DNA from: Candidatus Hydrothermarchaeum profundi
GTDB taxonomy: Archaea; Hydrothermarchaeota; Hydrothermarchaeia; Hydrothermarchaeales; Hydrothermarchaeaceae
Assembly: GCA_002011125.2 (NCBI GenBank)
Contig: MTMF02000009.1
Location: forward strand, 1,766,989-1,830,988
DNA: 64,000 nt
Reading direction: 5' to 3'
Part shown: piece after piece, positions 52,477 to 61,056 of the stretch
Layout: each line of letters begins with the position of its first letter
Numbering within the stretch: position 1 is the first letter of the stretch
Program-made: the position numbers and the translations under genes
The notes under the pieces: generated by a model
Told to the model about the DNA's origin: nothing
Seen by the model: only the letters and a program-made list of their open reading frames with translations
The model's database searches: none

Positions 52477-53846
52477 TTTTCTTTCCTCGTGATTATAATC
52501 TTTTCAGCGTAAATCTTGGCGTTTTTGAATGTTATACTAATCCCGCCTCCCGCTATAGGTATACCTTGAACAGGCATTTCTAGCTCAGGAACAGTTACTG
52601 CAGGTTTCTCGCCTTCTGCAGGCACTTCTTCTACTTCCTTTGCCCATCTCTCAACTACGGGGTGTTCCTTTTCCTTGAGGAATGCTTTCAGAGTCTCTAG
52701 GTCAGTAGCATCTTCTTCGGTAGCGATCTTCTCTCTGAGATGTTCTGGAACATCCTCACCTATTCTATCTTTAAGGTCCCTTGGAAGCCAGACTACTCTG
52801 TCCCATCCTCCATCTCCCTTTAAAAATTTTGGAGAACGTAGATACTCTACAGCGATCCCTTGGAAACCCTCGCTCTGTACACCGCCGCCAACTTGGCCCG
52901 CCATAGTTGAAAAAGGTATCCCAAAGGGTGTGACGCCATGAAAGTCCCTGTGAACTACTCCTATCCCATCAACTTCCGGAATGTAAAATGCTATAGCCTC
53001 GAAACATCCGCAAGAAGTATGGGGATAATCGAATAAGCTGTGGAGGAAAACTCTCTCCACCTCACCATTAGACCTCTTATAAGTCATCTCATTTATTCCA
53101 GAAAATTCGCCTCTCTCAGGATCTATCTCTTCTCCCTTGTGAACCTCAAATATAGGTCCTTTAGGATCTACTTTTACTGCCGCTCTTCCTTCGAACCAAG
53201 TTATTGAACCGCAAGAAGATGTTCTACTTGGAGTAATTGTACATACGTGCTTGGGAGCAAAGCTTTGGCAGAGAACACATCCATAAAACACATCGACATC
53301 TTCATCTTTTAGCCCTCGTATCCTAGAGTCCCTCTTCTGATAGACCTTCCGGGCTTCTGAAATAAATCTATCGACCTCTTTCTCATCAGTATAGAAGGTA
53401 ACTTGCATCGCCTCTATGGCATCGAATTCTGACTTAAAAAGATGTATTAAGGCCTTACCGACATGTTTCAGGCTTAGACCTTTTTTCGCTCCTTCTTTGC
53501 TAACCCTGCACCATATAACATCTCGAGAATTGAGGTGCATGAAAGTTTGAACGTAATTTGCAAAGTCGTGTATTCGCCTCTCAAAGACACCTTCAAGGTC
53601 CTCTTCCAGTTTTTCTCCTGCGACTTCTACGAAAATTCCAAAGGAGTAAGCTTTACCTTCCTCCATATCCTGAATATCAGACCCTATAACTTCAACTTTA
53701 CCGTCTTGAACTTTATCCTTAGGGGCAACTACTAGTAGTTCTGCTCCCTTACTTTTGGGACCAGCTAAGTCTACATACATGTTTGCCTTTCGTATCCGTT
53801 CTCCTTCATATATCAAACCAACATCCACAGGCAAATCTTCTAGCAT
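52473..53846 (-). CDS. cdhC: Acetyl-CoA decarbonylase/synthase beta subunit (acetyl-CoA synthase)
   Basis: About 457 residues from ATG 53846. The A-cluster ligands follow the family spacing C-x2-C-x8-C ... C-x-C at C190, C193, C202, C279 and C281 (FYGCVLCQSFAPKHVC; SCGC). It joins CO, the methyl group and CoA into acetyl-CoA. Like other archaeal CdhC it lacks the bacterial AcsB N-terminal domain. ATG 53867 is open, but GAGAGGTGA stands before 53846 and the promoter spacing supports the shorter form. It heads the operon; cdhA and cdhB (CODH subunits) are not in this window. Confidence 0.96.
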   Translation of the reverse strand: MLEDLPVDVGLIYEGERIRKANMYVDLAGPKSKGAELLVVAPKDKVQDGKVEVIGSDIQDMEEGKAYSFGIFVEVAGEKLEEDLEGVFERRIHDFANYVQTFMHLNSRDVIWCRVSKEGAKKGLSLKHVGKALIHLFKSEFDAIEAMQVTFYTDEKEVDRFISEARKVYQKRDSRIRGLKDEDVDVFYGCVLCQSFAPKHVCTITPSRTSSCGSITWFEGRAAVKVDPKGPIFEVHKGEEIDPERGEFSGINEMTYKRSNGEVERVFLHSLFDYPHTSCGCFEAIAFYIPEVDGIGVVHRDFHGVTPFGIPFSTMAGQVGGGVQSEGFQGIAVEYLRSPKFLKGDGGWDRVVWLPRDLKDRIGEDVPEHLREKIATEEDATDLETLKAFLKEKEHPVVERWAKEVEEVPAEGEKPAVTVPELEMPVQGIPIAGGGISITFKNAKIYAEKIIITRKEK

Positions 53847-53853
53847 CGCTTCA

Positions 53854-53888
53854 CCTCTCTTCATCATGATTATTTATGATATATATCC
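53854..53888 (-). promoter_or_regulatory. Promoter of the cdhC-cooC-cdhD-fd-cdhE operon
   Basis: Reverse-strand GGATATATATCATAAAT (about 53872-53888) is a TATA element, placing transcription start near 53855 and leaving a very short leader with GAGGTGA before ATG 53846. An imperfect palindrome with ATCAT/ATGAT arms overlaps its start-site side (53863-53880), a possible operator. Confidence 0.45.
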
Positions 53889-54066
53889 TTTTTGGTACGC
53901 TTTTCACAGCATTCATTTCAGATCACTATCAAGGAATTAAGCAGTCGCTTTGTCCTACCTAATTCTTGTTAGAAATATTTAGCTATCTATCTACAATAAA
54001 AAAATATGAAACTTAGAGTAAAAAATCCATAATAAAATATATATCTGAGATACGAGAGGCTAAAAA

Positions 54067-54813
54067 ATGGACCGGTTCTATCTCCGTTGGCAAGTTCTAT
54101 TAGGGTTATTATTGGTCAGTATTTCAGCGCTTCTTTACACCCTCCATTATATCATTTTCAGGGACTCTCACCATATATTCATATTCATGTTAGGAAAACT
54201 TGCCTTCCTGCCTATAGAAGTCCTCTTTGTTACTCTCATAATACATCAACTGCTCAATGAAAGAGAAAAACGGATAAGATTAGAGAAGCTAAACATGGTA
54301 ATCGGTGCATTTTTTAGCGAAATAGGGACAAAACTAGTGAGATATTTCTCAAATTTTGATCCATCATTAGACGATATTAGGAGAGAGCTAATAGTCACCG
54401 GAGAATGGTCGGATGAAAAATTCAATAAAGTGAGCGACAACCTAAAAAGCTATGAATATAAACTAAATGTCGAGGAATCAACATTAGAGGATCTACGAGT
54501 ATTTCTTAACGAGAGAAAAGACTTTTTACTTCGATTGCTAGAGAACCCTAGTCTATTAGAGCACGAGTCCTTCACACAACTTTTACAAGCTGTTTTCCAT
54601 CTAGAAGAGGAACTCATTATAAGAGAGAGTTTGAAACATCTGCCTGAAAGTGACTATGAGCATCTTTCCGGGGACATGCAAAGAGTCTATGTTATGCTAG
54701 TCCATCAGTGGCTTGATTACATGAGATACTTGAAAGATAACTATCCCTATATCTTTTCTCTTGCAATGAGAACAAACCCCTTTGACAAGAATGCTACGCC
54801 AATAGTTAGCTGA
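54067..54813 (+). CDS. Hypothetical membrane protein with two TM helices and a helical cytoplasmic domain
   Basis: 248 residues. Two N-terminal transmembrane helices (WQVLLGLLLVSISALLYTLHYIIF and FMLGKLAFLPIEVLFVTLIIHQLL) are followed by a basic REKRIRLEKLNMVIGAFFSEIGTKL stretch and a helical domain of about 170 residues ending YVMLVHQWLDYMRYLKDNYPYIFSLAMRTNPF. Similar uncharacterised proteins occur in archaea and anaerobic bacteria. A TATA-like AAATATATATC lies about 35 bases upstream. It may be a membrane-tethered sensor; no enzymatic motif is seen. Confidence 0.78.
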   Translation: MDRFYLRWQVLLGLLLVSISALLYTLHYIIFRDSHHIFIFMLGKLAFLPIEVLFVTLIIHQLLNEREKRIRLEKLNMVIGAFFSEIGTKLVRYFSNFDPSLDDIRRELIVTGEWSDEKFNKVSDNLKSYEYKLNVEESTLEDLRVFLNERKDFLLRLLENPSLLEHESFTQLLQAVFHLEEELIIRESLKHLPESDYEHLSGDMQRVYVMLVHQWLDYMRYLKDNYPYIFSLAMRTNPFDKNATPIVS

Positions 54814-54985
54814 ATCTAGGGCACTATTAATAAGTAGAGAAAACTAGGTGGAGCTATTAGACAACACCTCTTTCCGCGGCTATCTTTGTGCTATTTTAAT
54901 AGTTACTAGATATTGTTTATCTTAATGTTTACACAAAATTTAATGAGAATATTTCTTTTTTCGATCCCATATCTAACAACGATAT

Positions 54986-56260
54986 TTATAGATAACAAAC
55001 TGGAGCGAACATAATAAGTGTATTATTAACTTTTTCCTTACCCCAGAAATCTTTTGTAACTACCAACGCTCTTTTTGGTTTGTATGTCTTGATGAAACTC
55101 CTCAGGCTTCTTGAAATCTTCGGTTTCTTAAATGTCTGATATTTAACTTCTATCGGAATCACCTGATTATTTACTCTAAGTACAAAATCAACTTCTGCCT
55201 TTGCTATGGTTCTCCAGTAATTTATTGTACTGCTAGGAAAGCTATTCCTCAAGCAGAGAAAAACAAAGTTTTCAACCAACGTCCCAGAGTCTATCCTTTT
55301 CTCAATGGAACTGAAGTTGTCAGTTATATAATTCCTCAGTCCCAAATCATAGAAATATACTTTAGGAACTTTCTTCAGCTCTGTTATTGGATTCCTATAA
55401 AAAGGCTGAATCAGTTTTATTATATATGTCTCTGATAGTATCGAAATTATCCTTTTTAATTCTTTATAATAAATCTGACATGTCAGGCAGATGTCATTGT
55501 AATTTATCAAATTTCCTATAAGAGTGGCCAAGACCCTAACCACACATCTGTACTTAAATGCATCACTTATTTTGAGAAATTCTATAACATCCTTTGAGAT
55601 ATATGTGTCGTAAATGTTCTTTAATATCATCCTCTTGGTTTCAAAGTCTTCTGCTTTTATAACAGCAGGATATCCTCCAAAAGTCACGTATTCATTAAAC
55701 AATGGCGTAAGTTCTTTCAAGAAAATATCTTTTTCTACAGAGACTTTGCCTTTTAGTAAGAATTTTCTAATGCAATTATTTCTATTTTCATAGATATTTG
55801 CGAGCCTAGAATTTTTTGCGACCAAGAATTCATGAAAACTAAAGGGAAATAACTCAAAGAAAAATACTCTTCCAACCAAAAATTTAGCCATCGCTCCACT
55901 AAGCTCTAGGGAAGAACTACCAGTAACTATAAATTTCACATTATCAAAACTATCATACAATAACTTGAGCTTTTTTCCAGGATCCCTAACATAGTGGTAC
56001 TCATCAAGTAGAAGATAGTATTTACCTTCCGTCAAAAGGAAACTCCGTATATATTCTTTAGGATTTACTTCAAATGCTTCGAGAATATCTGGATCTTCAA
56101 AATTTAGGTAAACTACATTTTCTCTTACCTTTCTTTCTAATATTTTTAGAATAGTAGTTTTGCCAGATTGCCTTGGGCCTTTGATAGCATATGCTTCTTT
56201 TCTATCCAGCCATTTTATCAGGTATGGTAAAATATCTCTCGGGAATATCTCCTTATTCAT
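54986..56260 (-). CDS. AAA ATPase with DUF4143 domain
   Basis: 424 residues. P-loop AYAIKGPRQSGKTTILKILERK (residues 22-43), Walker B YYLLLDEYHYVRDPGKKLKLLYD, sensor IVTGSSSLELSGAMAKFLVGR, then the DUF4143 region with FYDLGLRNYITDNFSSIEKRIDSGTLVENFVFLCL and a PD-(D/E)xK-like end (KAEVDFVLRVNNQVIPIEVKYQ). This common archaeal/bacterial family is of unknown function, often in toxin or mobile neighbourhoods; the terminal D-(x)n-E-x-K suggests a nuclease fold. It stands alone between a hypothetical gene and tRNA-Pro. Start ATG 56260. Confidence 0.9.
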   Translation of the reverse strand: MNKEIFPRDILPYLIKWLDRKEAYAIKGPRQSGKTTILKILERKVRENVVYLNFEDPDILEAFEVNPKEYIRSFLLTEGKYYLLLDEYHYVRDPGKKLKLLYDSFDNVKFIVTGSSSLELSGAMAKFLVGRVFFFELFPFSFHEFLVAKNSRLANIYENRNNCIRKFLLKGKVSVEKDIFLKELTPLFNEYVTFGGYPAVIKAEDFETKRMILKNIYDTYISKDVIEFLKISDAFKYRCVVRVLATLIGNLINYNDICLTCQIYYKELKRIISILSETYIIKLIQPFYRNPITELKKVPKVYFYDLGLRNYITDNFSSIEKRIDSGTLVENFVFLCLRNSFPSSTINYWRTIAKAEVDFVLRVNNQVIPIEVKYQTFKKPKISRSLRSFIKTYKPKRALVVTKDFWGKEKVNNTLIMFAPVCYL

Positions 56261-56430
56261 GTTAATACTAGTATTTTTTAATAAATTTAAATTTTACTAA
56301 TGTTATAAAAAAATATCTTTATGATTTAGATACCGACACATGCAAAGAAAAACCTTTTCCGTTTAGAGATCCAGGCAATGCGAATTATGAGCAACGTATA
56401 TGCGGAGATATAATTTTCAGACATTAATAG

Positions 56431-56505
56431 TGGGGCCATCCGGATTCGAACCGGAGTCCATGGCTCCCAAAGCCACGAGGATCGACCAAGCTACCCTATG
56501 GCCCC
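56431..56505 (-). tRNA. tRNA-Pro (TGG)
   Basis: On the reverse strand acceptor arms GGGGCCA and TGGCCCC enclose a full cloverleaf; anticodon loop TTTGGGA gives anticodon TGG (proline, CCA), and the T-arm is CTCCGGTTCGAATCCGGAT. The discriminator is A, and CCA is not encoded. No intron is seen. It lies downstream of the S-layer terminator on the same strand. Confidence 0.95.
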
Positions 56506-56581
56506 TTATCTTTTATCAATCTCTAACATTTAAAGATTTTATTCTTAGAATTATAAAGAAAATAATCCAAGAAAAAGAGTT

Positions 56582-56627
56582 AATAAAAAATTAAAAAAAG
56601 AAAAAATAGAAGGCATATATGCCTTCT
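56582..56627 (-). terminator. Strong intrinsic terminator of the S-layer gene
   Basis: A perfect 20-base palindrome at 56608-56627 (arms AGAAGGCATA / TATGCCTTCT) overlaps the last base of the S-layer stop codon. On the reverse strand it is followed by a U-rich tract with runs of six and seven T. This is expected for a very highly expressed gene. Confidence 0.75.
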
Positions 56628-59122
56628 TAAAGTGCAGCTGCTAGAGCATCTGCAGCCGCCTTTGTTGCCTCTCTGTTCTTACCAGCGACAATTATGCCGG
56701 TAAATCCAGTAGAAGGATAGTCGCTTACTAGCTCTATATCTCCATCACTAGTATACCAATCCACTTTAGACTTACCAGCAGTCACAAGCTCTGCTACAAG
56801 ACTATTAGCAACGGGTCCACCAATTAACACGAGATTCATATTCGTGCTAGCGGTGTCTTCATCGACTATCTCTAGCTCCGGAATCTTAGTCTCAGCTGCT
56901 CCTGTAGCAGAAACTGTGAAGGAGCTGGTGTCATCATCCACTATAGGCTCGTAGTCAGAATTAGAATCCTTCAACTTGGTACCACTAGCCACCGAGACAC
57001 TCTTCTTACGAACAACCTTGAGCTTCCTCGCCAAAGACCAGTCAAGCTGATACTGAGTACCCGGGATATCCACCTTATCATCCTTAACCAAAGAGATAGG
57101 ATCACTCAACAACACAAGCTTGTTAGCACCACTAGTATACGAGTTACTCCCAGCAGCAAAGTCGGTGTCATTCACCTGAGCCTCATAATAGCCCAGTGCA
57201 CCAGACTGATCATCAGAAACCTCGAAAATCTGTGAAGACTCAGTCAACCTGACCTCAATCGAATCAGCTGTGCCAGAACTTGCATATGCCCAGATCTTAT
57301 AGGCATCAAAGGCATCAGAGTTATCAGTAACATCCGAAGTAATGTCCTTCGGGCTCAGCTGAGAAAGAGTCAAAGGCAACTGATACTGAACCTCAGTACC
57401 GTCAATAATAACAAGATACCCTGTACTCGCACCTGAAGCTGACTTGATAAACTGCATTTTCTTAGAACCAGAGATAACCACGGCATTAGCAGCATCAATA
57501 GAAGTCGTATAATACAGGCTCTTCGTTATAGCCGGACCCATCTTAACGGTCTGACCATTATTAGTCAAATCAGTAACCAAATAATCAGTGCCCTTAATCG
57601 TCACAACAGAGCCCTCAACACTCGAAATATCAATAACCTCCGCCATCTGCACATCGCCAGAAGTACCGTCAATGACATACACCGCATTATAGAGCTCATA
57701 GTCATCAGCACTCGTAAGATCACCGTCAGCATTGTCATCAAAATACAAGCTACCGCTCAAATTCCTAAGCTCATCAGCAACACCGCTCAAACTATTAGTA
57801 GTCGTAGCCATAGTCGTACCAGTCCAAATCGCAGAAGCAGTTCCATCATCATCAAGCTCGTTCACTGTATAATCAAACTTGATATCACCACCAACTAACG
57901 ATACTATGAAGGAGCTGGTGTCATCATCCACTATAGGCTCGTAGTCAGAATTAGAATCCTTCAACTTGGTACCACTAGCCACCGAGACACTCTTCTTACG
58001 AACAACCTTGAGCTTCCTCGCCAAAGACCAGTCAAGCTGATACTGAGTACCCGGGATATCCACCTTATCATCCTTAACCAAAGAGATAGGATCACTCAAC
58101 AACACAAGCTTGTTAGCACCACTAGTATACGAGTTACTCCCAGCAGCAAAGTCGGTGTCATTCACCTGAGCCTCATAATAGCCCAGTGCACCAGACTGAT
58201 CATCAGAAACCTCGAAAATCTGTGAAGACTCAGTCAACCTGACCTCAATCGAATCAGCTGTGCCAGAACTTGCATATGCCCAGATCTTATAGGCATCAAA
58301 GGCATCAGAGTTATCAGTAACATCCGAAGTAATGTCCTTCGGGCTCAGCTGAGAAAGAGTCAAAGGCAACTGATACTGAACCTCAGTACCGTCAATAATA
58401 ACAAGATACCCTGTACTCGCACCTGAAGCTGACTTGATAAACTGCATTTTCTTAGAACCAGAGATAACCACGGCATTAGCAGCATCAATAGAAGTCGTAT
58501 AATACAGGCTCTTCGTTATAGCCGGACCCATCTTAACGGTCTGACCATTATTAGTCAAATCAGTAACCAAATAATCAGTGCCCTTAATCGTCACAACAGA
58601 GCCCTCAACACTCGAAATATCAATAACCTCCGCCATCTGCACATCGCCAGAAGTACCGTCAATGACATACACCGCATTATAGAGCTCATAGTCATCAGCA
58701 CTCGTAAGATCACCGTCAGCATTGTCATCAAAATACAAGCTACCGCTCAAATTCCTAAGCTCATCAGCAACACCGCTCAAACTATTAGTAGTCGTAGCCA
58801 TAGTCGTACCAGTCCAAATCGCAGAAGCAGTTCCATCATCATCAAGCTCGTTCACTGTATAATCAAACTTGATATCACCACCGGGCACGGTGTATGTGAG
58901 TTTCGTCTTAACTGCGTCAGCTATAATTTGAGCACTCGCAGTATCTGCTACCTTACCCGGGGCATCCTTACCCACTACTAATTGGGCTTTCGCTACTCCT
59001 TTATCAGCAAGCATCGAAGCCTTAAAATCCGACGGTACTGTTACCGCCGCAGCCATTCCGATAGTAGCCCCTATAAATAAGGCCCCAGTCGCAATGGCTC
59101 CTATCTTTTTCACATTTACCAT
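56627..59122 (-). CDS. S-layer protein (methanococcal type) with an internal 330-residue tandem duplication
   Basis: 831 residues. The start MVNVKKIGAIATGALFIGATIGMAAA and the block VTVPSDFKASMLADKGVAKAQLVVGKDAP are the archaeal S-layer N-terminus (signal plus first domain). The C-terminal domain NLVLIGGPVANSLVAEL...GIIVAGKNREATKAAADALAAAL matches the S-layer C-terminal domain. Between them a 330-residue unit (starting GGDIKFDYTVNELDDDG, ending SDYEPIVDDDTSSF) occurs twice in tandem, identical in protein and apparently in DNA. Without one copy the protein would be about 501 residues, near the usual methanococcal length. The promoter and ribosome site (AGAGGAGGT) are strong. It would form the outer crystalline lattice. 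Confidence 0.92.
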   Translation of the reverse strand: MVNVKKIGAIATGALFIGATIGMAAAVTVPSDFKASMLADKGVAKAQLVVGKDAPGKVADTASAQIIADAVKTKLTYTVPGGDIKFDYTVNELDDDGTASAIWTGTTMATTTNSLSGVADELRNLSGSLYFDDNADGDLTSADDYELYNAVYVIDGTSGDVQMAEVIDISSVEGSVVTIKGTDYLVTDLTNNGQTVKMGPAITKSLYYTTSIDAANAVVISGSKKMQFIKSASGASTGYLVIIDGTEVQYQLPLTLSQLSPKDITSDVTDNSDAFDAYKIWAYASSGTADSIEVRLTESSQIFEVSDDQSGALGYYEAQVNDTDFAAGSNSYTSGANKLVLLSDPISLVKDDKVDIPGTQYQLDWSLARKLKVVRKKSVSVASGTKLKDSNSDYEPIVDDDTSSFIVSLVGGDIKFDYTVNELDDDGTASAIWTGTTMATTTNSLSGVADELRNLSGSLYFDDNADGDLTSADDYELYNAVYVIDGTSGDVQMAEVIDISSVEGSVVTIKGTDYLVTDLTNNGQTVKMGPAITKSLYYTTSIDAANAVVISGSKKMQFIKSASGASTGYLVIIDGTEVQYQLPLTLSQLSPKDITSDVTDNSDAFDAYKIWAYASSGTADSIEVRLTESSQIFEVSDDQSGALGYYEAQVNDTDFAAGSNSYTSGANKLVLLSDPISLVKDDKVDIPGTQYQLDWSLARKLKVVRKKSVSVASGTKLKDSNSDYEPIVDDDTSSFTVSATGAAETKIPELEIVDEDTASTNMNLVLIGGPVANSLVAELVTAGKSKVDWYTSDGDIELVSDYPSTGFTGIIVAGKNREATKAAADALAAAL
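56917..58882. repeat. Direct tandem repeat, 990-bp unit, two copies, within the S-layer gene
   Basis: Copy one runs 56917-57892 and copy two 57907-58882, each 976 bases with no difference found by line-by-line reading; the offset is exactly 990 bases, so the frame is kept. Between them lie 14 unique bases coding for the junction (VSLVGG). This is either a recent in-frame duplication, active gene homogenisation, or an assembly join. Confidence 0.92.
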
Positions 59123-59158
59123 ACTACCACATACCTCCTCTGGGTAATTTTTAATTGA

Positions 59159-59195
59159 GATGGATTTCCCTATTACCCGATATATATATCTTTCG
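59159..59195 (-). promoter_or_regulatory. Strong S-layer promoter
   Basis: Reverse strand: BRE CGAAAG (59190-59195) joined to TATA ATATATATAT (59180-59189), predicting a start near 59159 and a leader of about 37 bases that contains AGAGGAGGT before ATG 59122. Confidence 0.6.
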
Positions 59196-59272
59196 ATTCA
59201 TATAGTTCCGAACGTATTTTTCATTTTGCGCCAAAAAAAATAAAAGGGAGAGAATAAGCAAATCCTATTGAT

Positions 59273-61024
59273 ATGAACAAAGCAATTATATTATTGGTAT
59301 TACTTTCATCTCTATCTGTAGTATACGGCGACATGTTTGAAACAACTAGAGTTGGCATAGGACCTCCACCCTACTCAATTGTAGCTTTAGACACGGATGG
59401 TGACGGAATTCAAGATACAGCAGTTATTGGCACCGCTTTAAAGGCTTTTGCCTTGGGTTATCAAGGGTGGGAAGTCTCTGTAACTAGTGTAAGAAGCATT
59501 GGAAAGGTTGATTTGGACTCCGATGGTCTCTTACAAGAAGTTGTTATAGCTGGTGATAATATTGTAGCTGTAGATTCTAATGGTAATGAACTATGGAGGA
59601 AAACTACTAGTAGTTATTCAGCTGTTGCAGCTGATCTCAATGGAGATGGAAAACTAAATGAAGTCGTCGTAGGAGGATGGAATGCTGTATATGCTTATGA
59701 TAGCTCTGGGGCATTGCTATGGGAATACACCCAATTAGAGGGGGGAGTTAATCATCTAGTTGCCTTAAAGGACCGTATAATAGCCGGGTCAGGGAAAGTA
59801 CTTCATGGGATAACATTAGATGGGGACCCAGCTTGGAGCAAGGTTTTTCAAGAAAATATTGGAGCCATAACAAAGATAGAGGCTGACGGCCAAGAATGTG
59901 TGGTAGTCGCTTTATTAGACGGTAGCGTTAACGCATATAGTCCTTATGGTGTTAGCAAAGATTGGAACTTTAAACAAAACCACGAAGGCTCTAAAATAAC
60001 GATGATAGCATTTGATAGAAATTCACGAGGGAAACTTGACCATGTTTTATTTAATCTTGACTTTAAGGTATATATAGTCAATTCAAAAGGCTTTCAAGCC
60101 GGAAGCATGTCTATCGCCTTCTCCACCGCTTTGTCCACTGCAGATTTCGATGGGGACGGAATACTAGATGACGTAGTAATAGGAAAGGAGAGTTCAAATA
60201 GTCCTGGAGATCTTTTCGCCTATAGCGCCTTTGGACAGGAACTCGGAATCCTTGAAGGAGTAGGAGGTACGAGAATAGCGGCTATAGATTACGATTTTGA
60301 TTCAAGAGCGGATGACATCATTGTCCTAAGTAAATATGATGCCAGCGCTCATATAATAATCTCTACAATAAGCGATAATACAACTGCTACACAGCCTATA
60401 ACAACTCCTCCGCCTACAACCCGGGCCCCAGTAACTACAGCTCCACCAACTACTGCTCCTCCTCCAACAACTACTATCTCAGTTGACCTCGGACCAGATA
60501 GGACGATTACCGAGGGAGAAGAGATAACTTTAACACCAACAGCAACAGCCACGACTGGAGGTAAAATAGTCTCATATATATGGACTGAAGATGGCAAACT
60601 ACTGGGGGATACCCCAACCCTAACTCTCTCGCTAGAAGAAGGTACTCACAATATCTCGCTAAAAATTACTGACAGCTTCGGAGCTACATCCACGGACAGC
60701 ATTATAATAACCGTTAAACCAAGAGAAAAGGTACCTTCAAGCTCAGACTCAGACGAAGATGGATTAACAGATGAACAAGAAAAGATACTCGGTACTGATC
60801 CCTTTAAACCCGATACTGACGGAGACGGAATAATAGACTCGAAAGATCCTAATCCTCTTGTGCCTGAAGAAGAAGGTTTCTCCATCCCCTCGCTAGGAGG
60901 TATAAGCCCCTACCTCGGGTACTTGAAATGGGTTGCACTAGCTGTTGTGGGAGTTATATTAATCATATATATAAGAGAAAAAATTCTAGACTTCCTATGG
61001 GAAAGACGACAGGAATGGGAATAA
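59273..61024 (+). CDS. Cell-surface beta-propeller (FG-GAP-like) protein with PKD-type domain, calcium-binding repeats and C-terminal TM anchor
   Basis: 583 residues. It has a signal peptide ([18 protein letters not shown]) and about six FG-GAP/VCBS-like calcium loops such as [31 protein letters not shown] and [16 protein letters not shown] Pro/Thr-rich spacer (about 375-400, [14 protein letters not shown]) leads to a PKD/Ig-like domain ([21 protein letters not shown]). Then come thrombospondin-3-like calcium motifs ([34 protein letters not shown]) and a transmembrane helix ([16 protein letters not shown]), ending RRQEWE. It is divergent from the S-layer gene and probably stands in or above the S-layer. 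It is paralogous to the next gene. Confidence 0.85.
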   Translation: MNKAIILLVLLSSLSVVYGDMFETTRVGIGPPPYSIVALDTDGDGIQDTAVIGTALKAFALGYQGWEVSVTSVRSIGKVDLDSDGLLQEVVIAGDNIVAVDSNGNELWRKTTSSYSAVAADLNGDGKLNEVVVGGWNAVYAYDSSGALLWEYTQLEGGVNHLVALKDRIIAGSGKVLHGITLDGDPAWSKVFQENIGAITKIEADGQECVVVALLDGSVNAYSPYGVSKDWNFKQNHEGSKITMIAFDRNSRGKLDHVLFNLDFKVYIVNSKGFQAGSMSIAFSTALSTADFDGDGILDDVVIGKESSNSPGDLFAYSAFGQELGILEGVGGTRIAAIDYDFDSRADDIIVLSKYDASAHIIISTISDNTTATQPITTPPPTTRAPVTTAPPTTAPPPTTTISVDLGPDRTITEGEEITLTPTATATTGGKIVSYIWTEDGKLLGDTPTLTLSLEEGTHNISLKITDSFGATSTDSIIITVKPREKVPSSSDSDEDGLTDEQEKILGTDPFKPDTDGDGIIDSKDPNPLVPEEEGFSIPSLGGISPYLGYLKWVALAVVGVILIIYIREKILDFLWERRQEWE

Positions 61025-61056
61025 ATTTATATGCAAGCATAAAGGTGCTTTATCTT

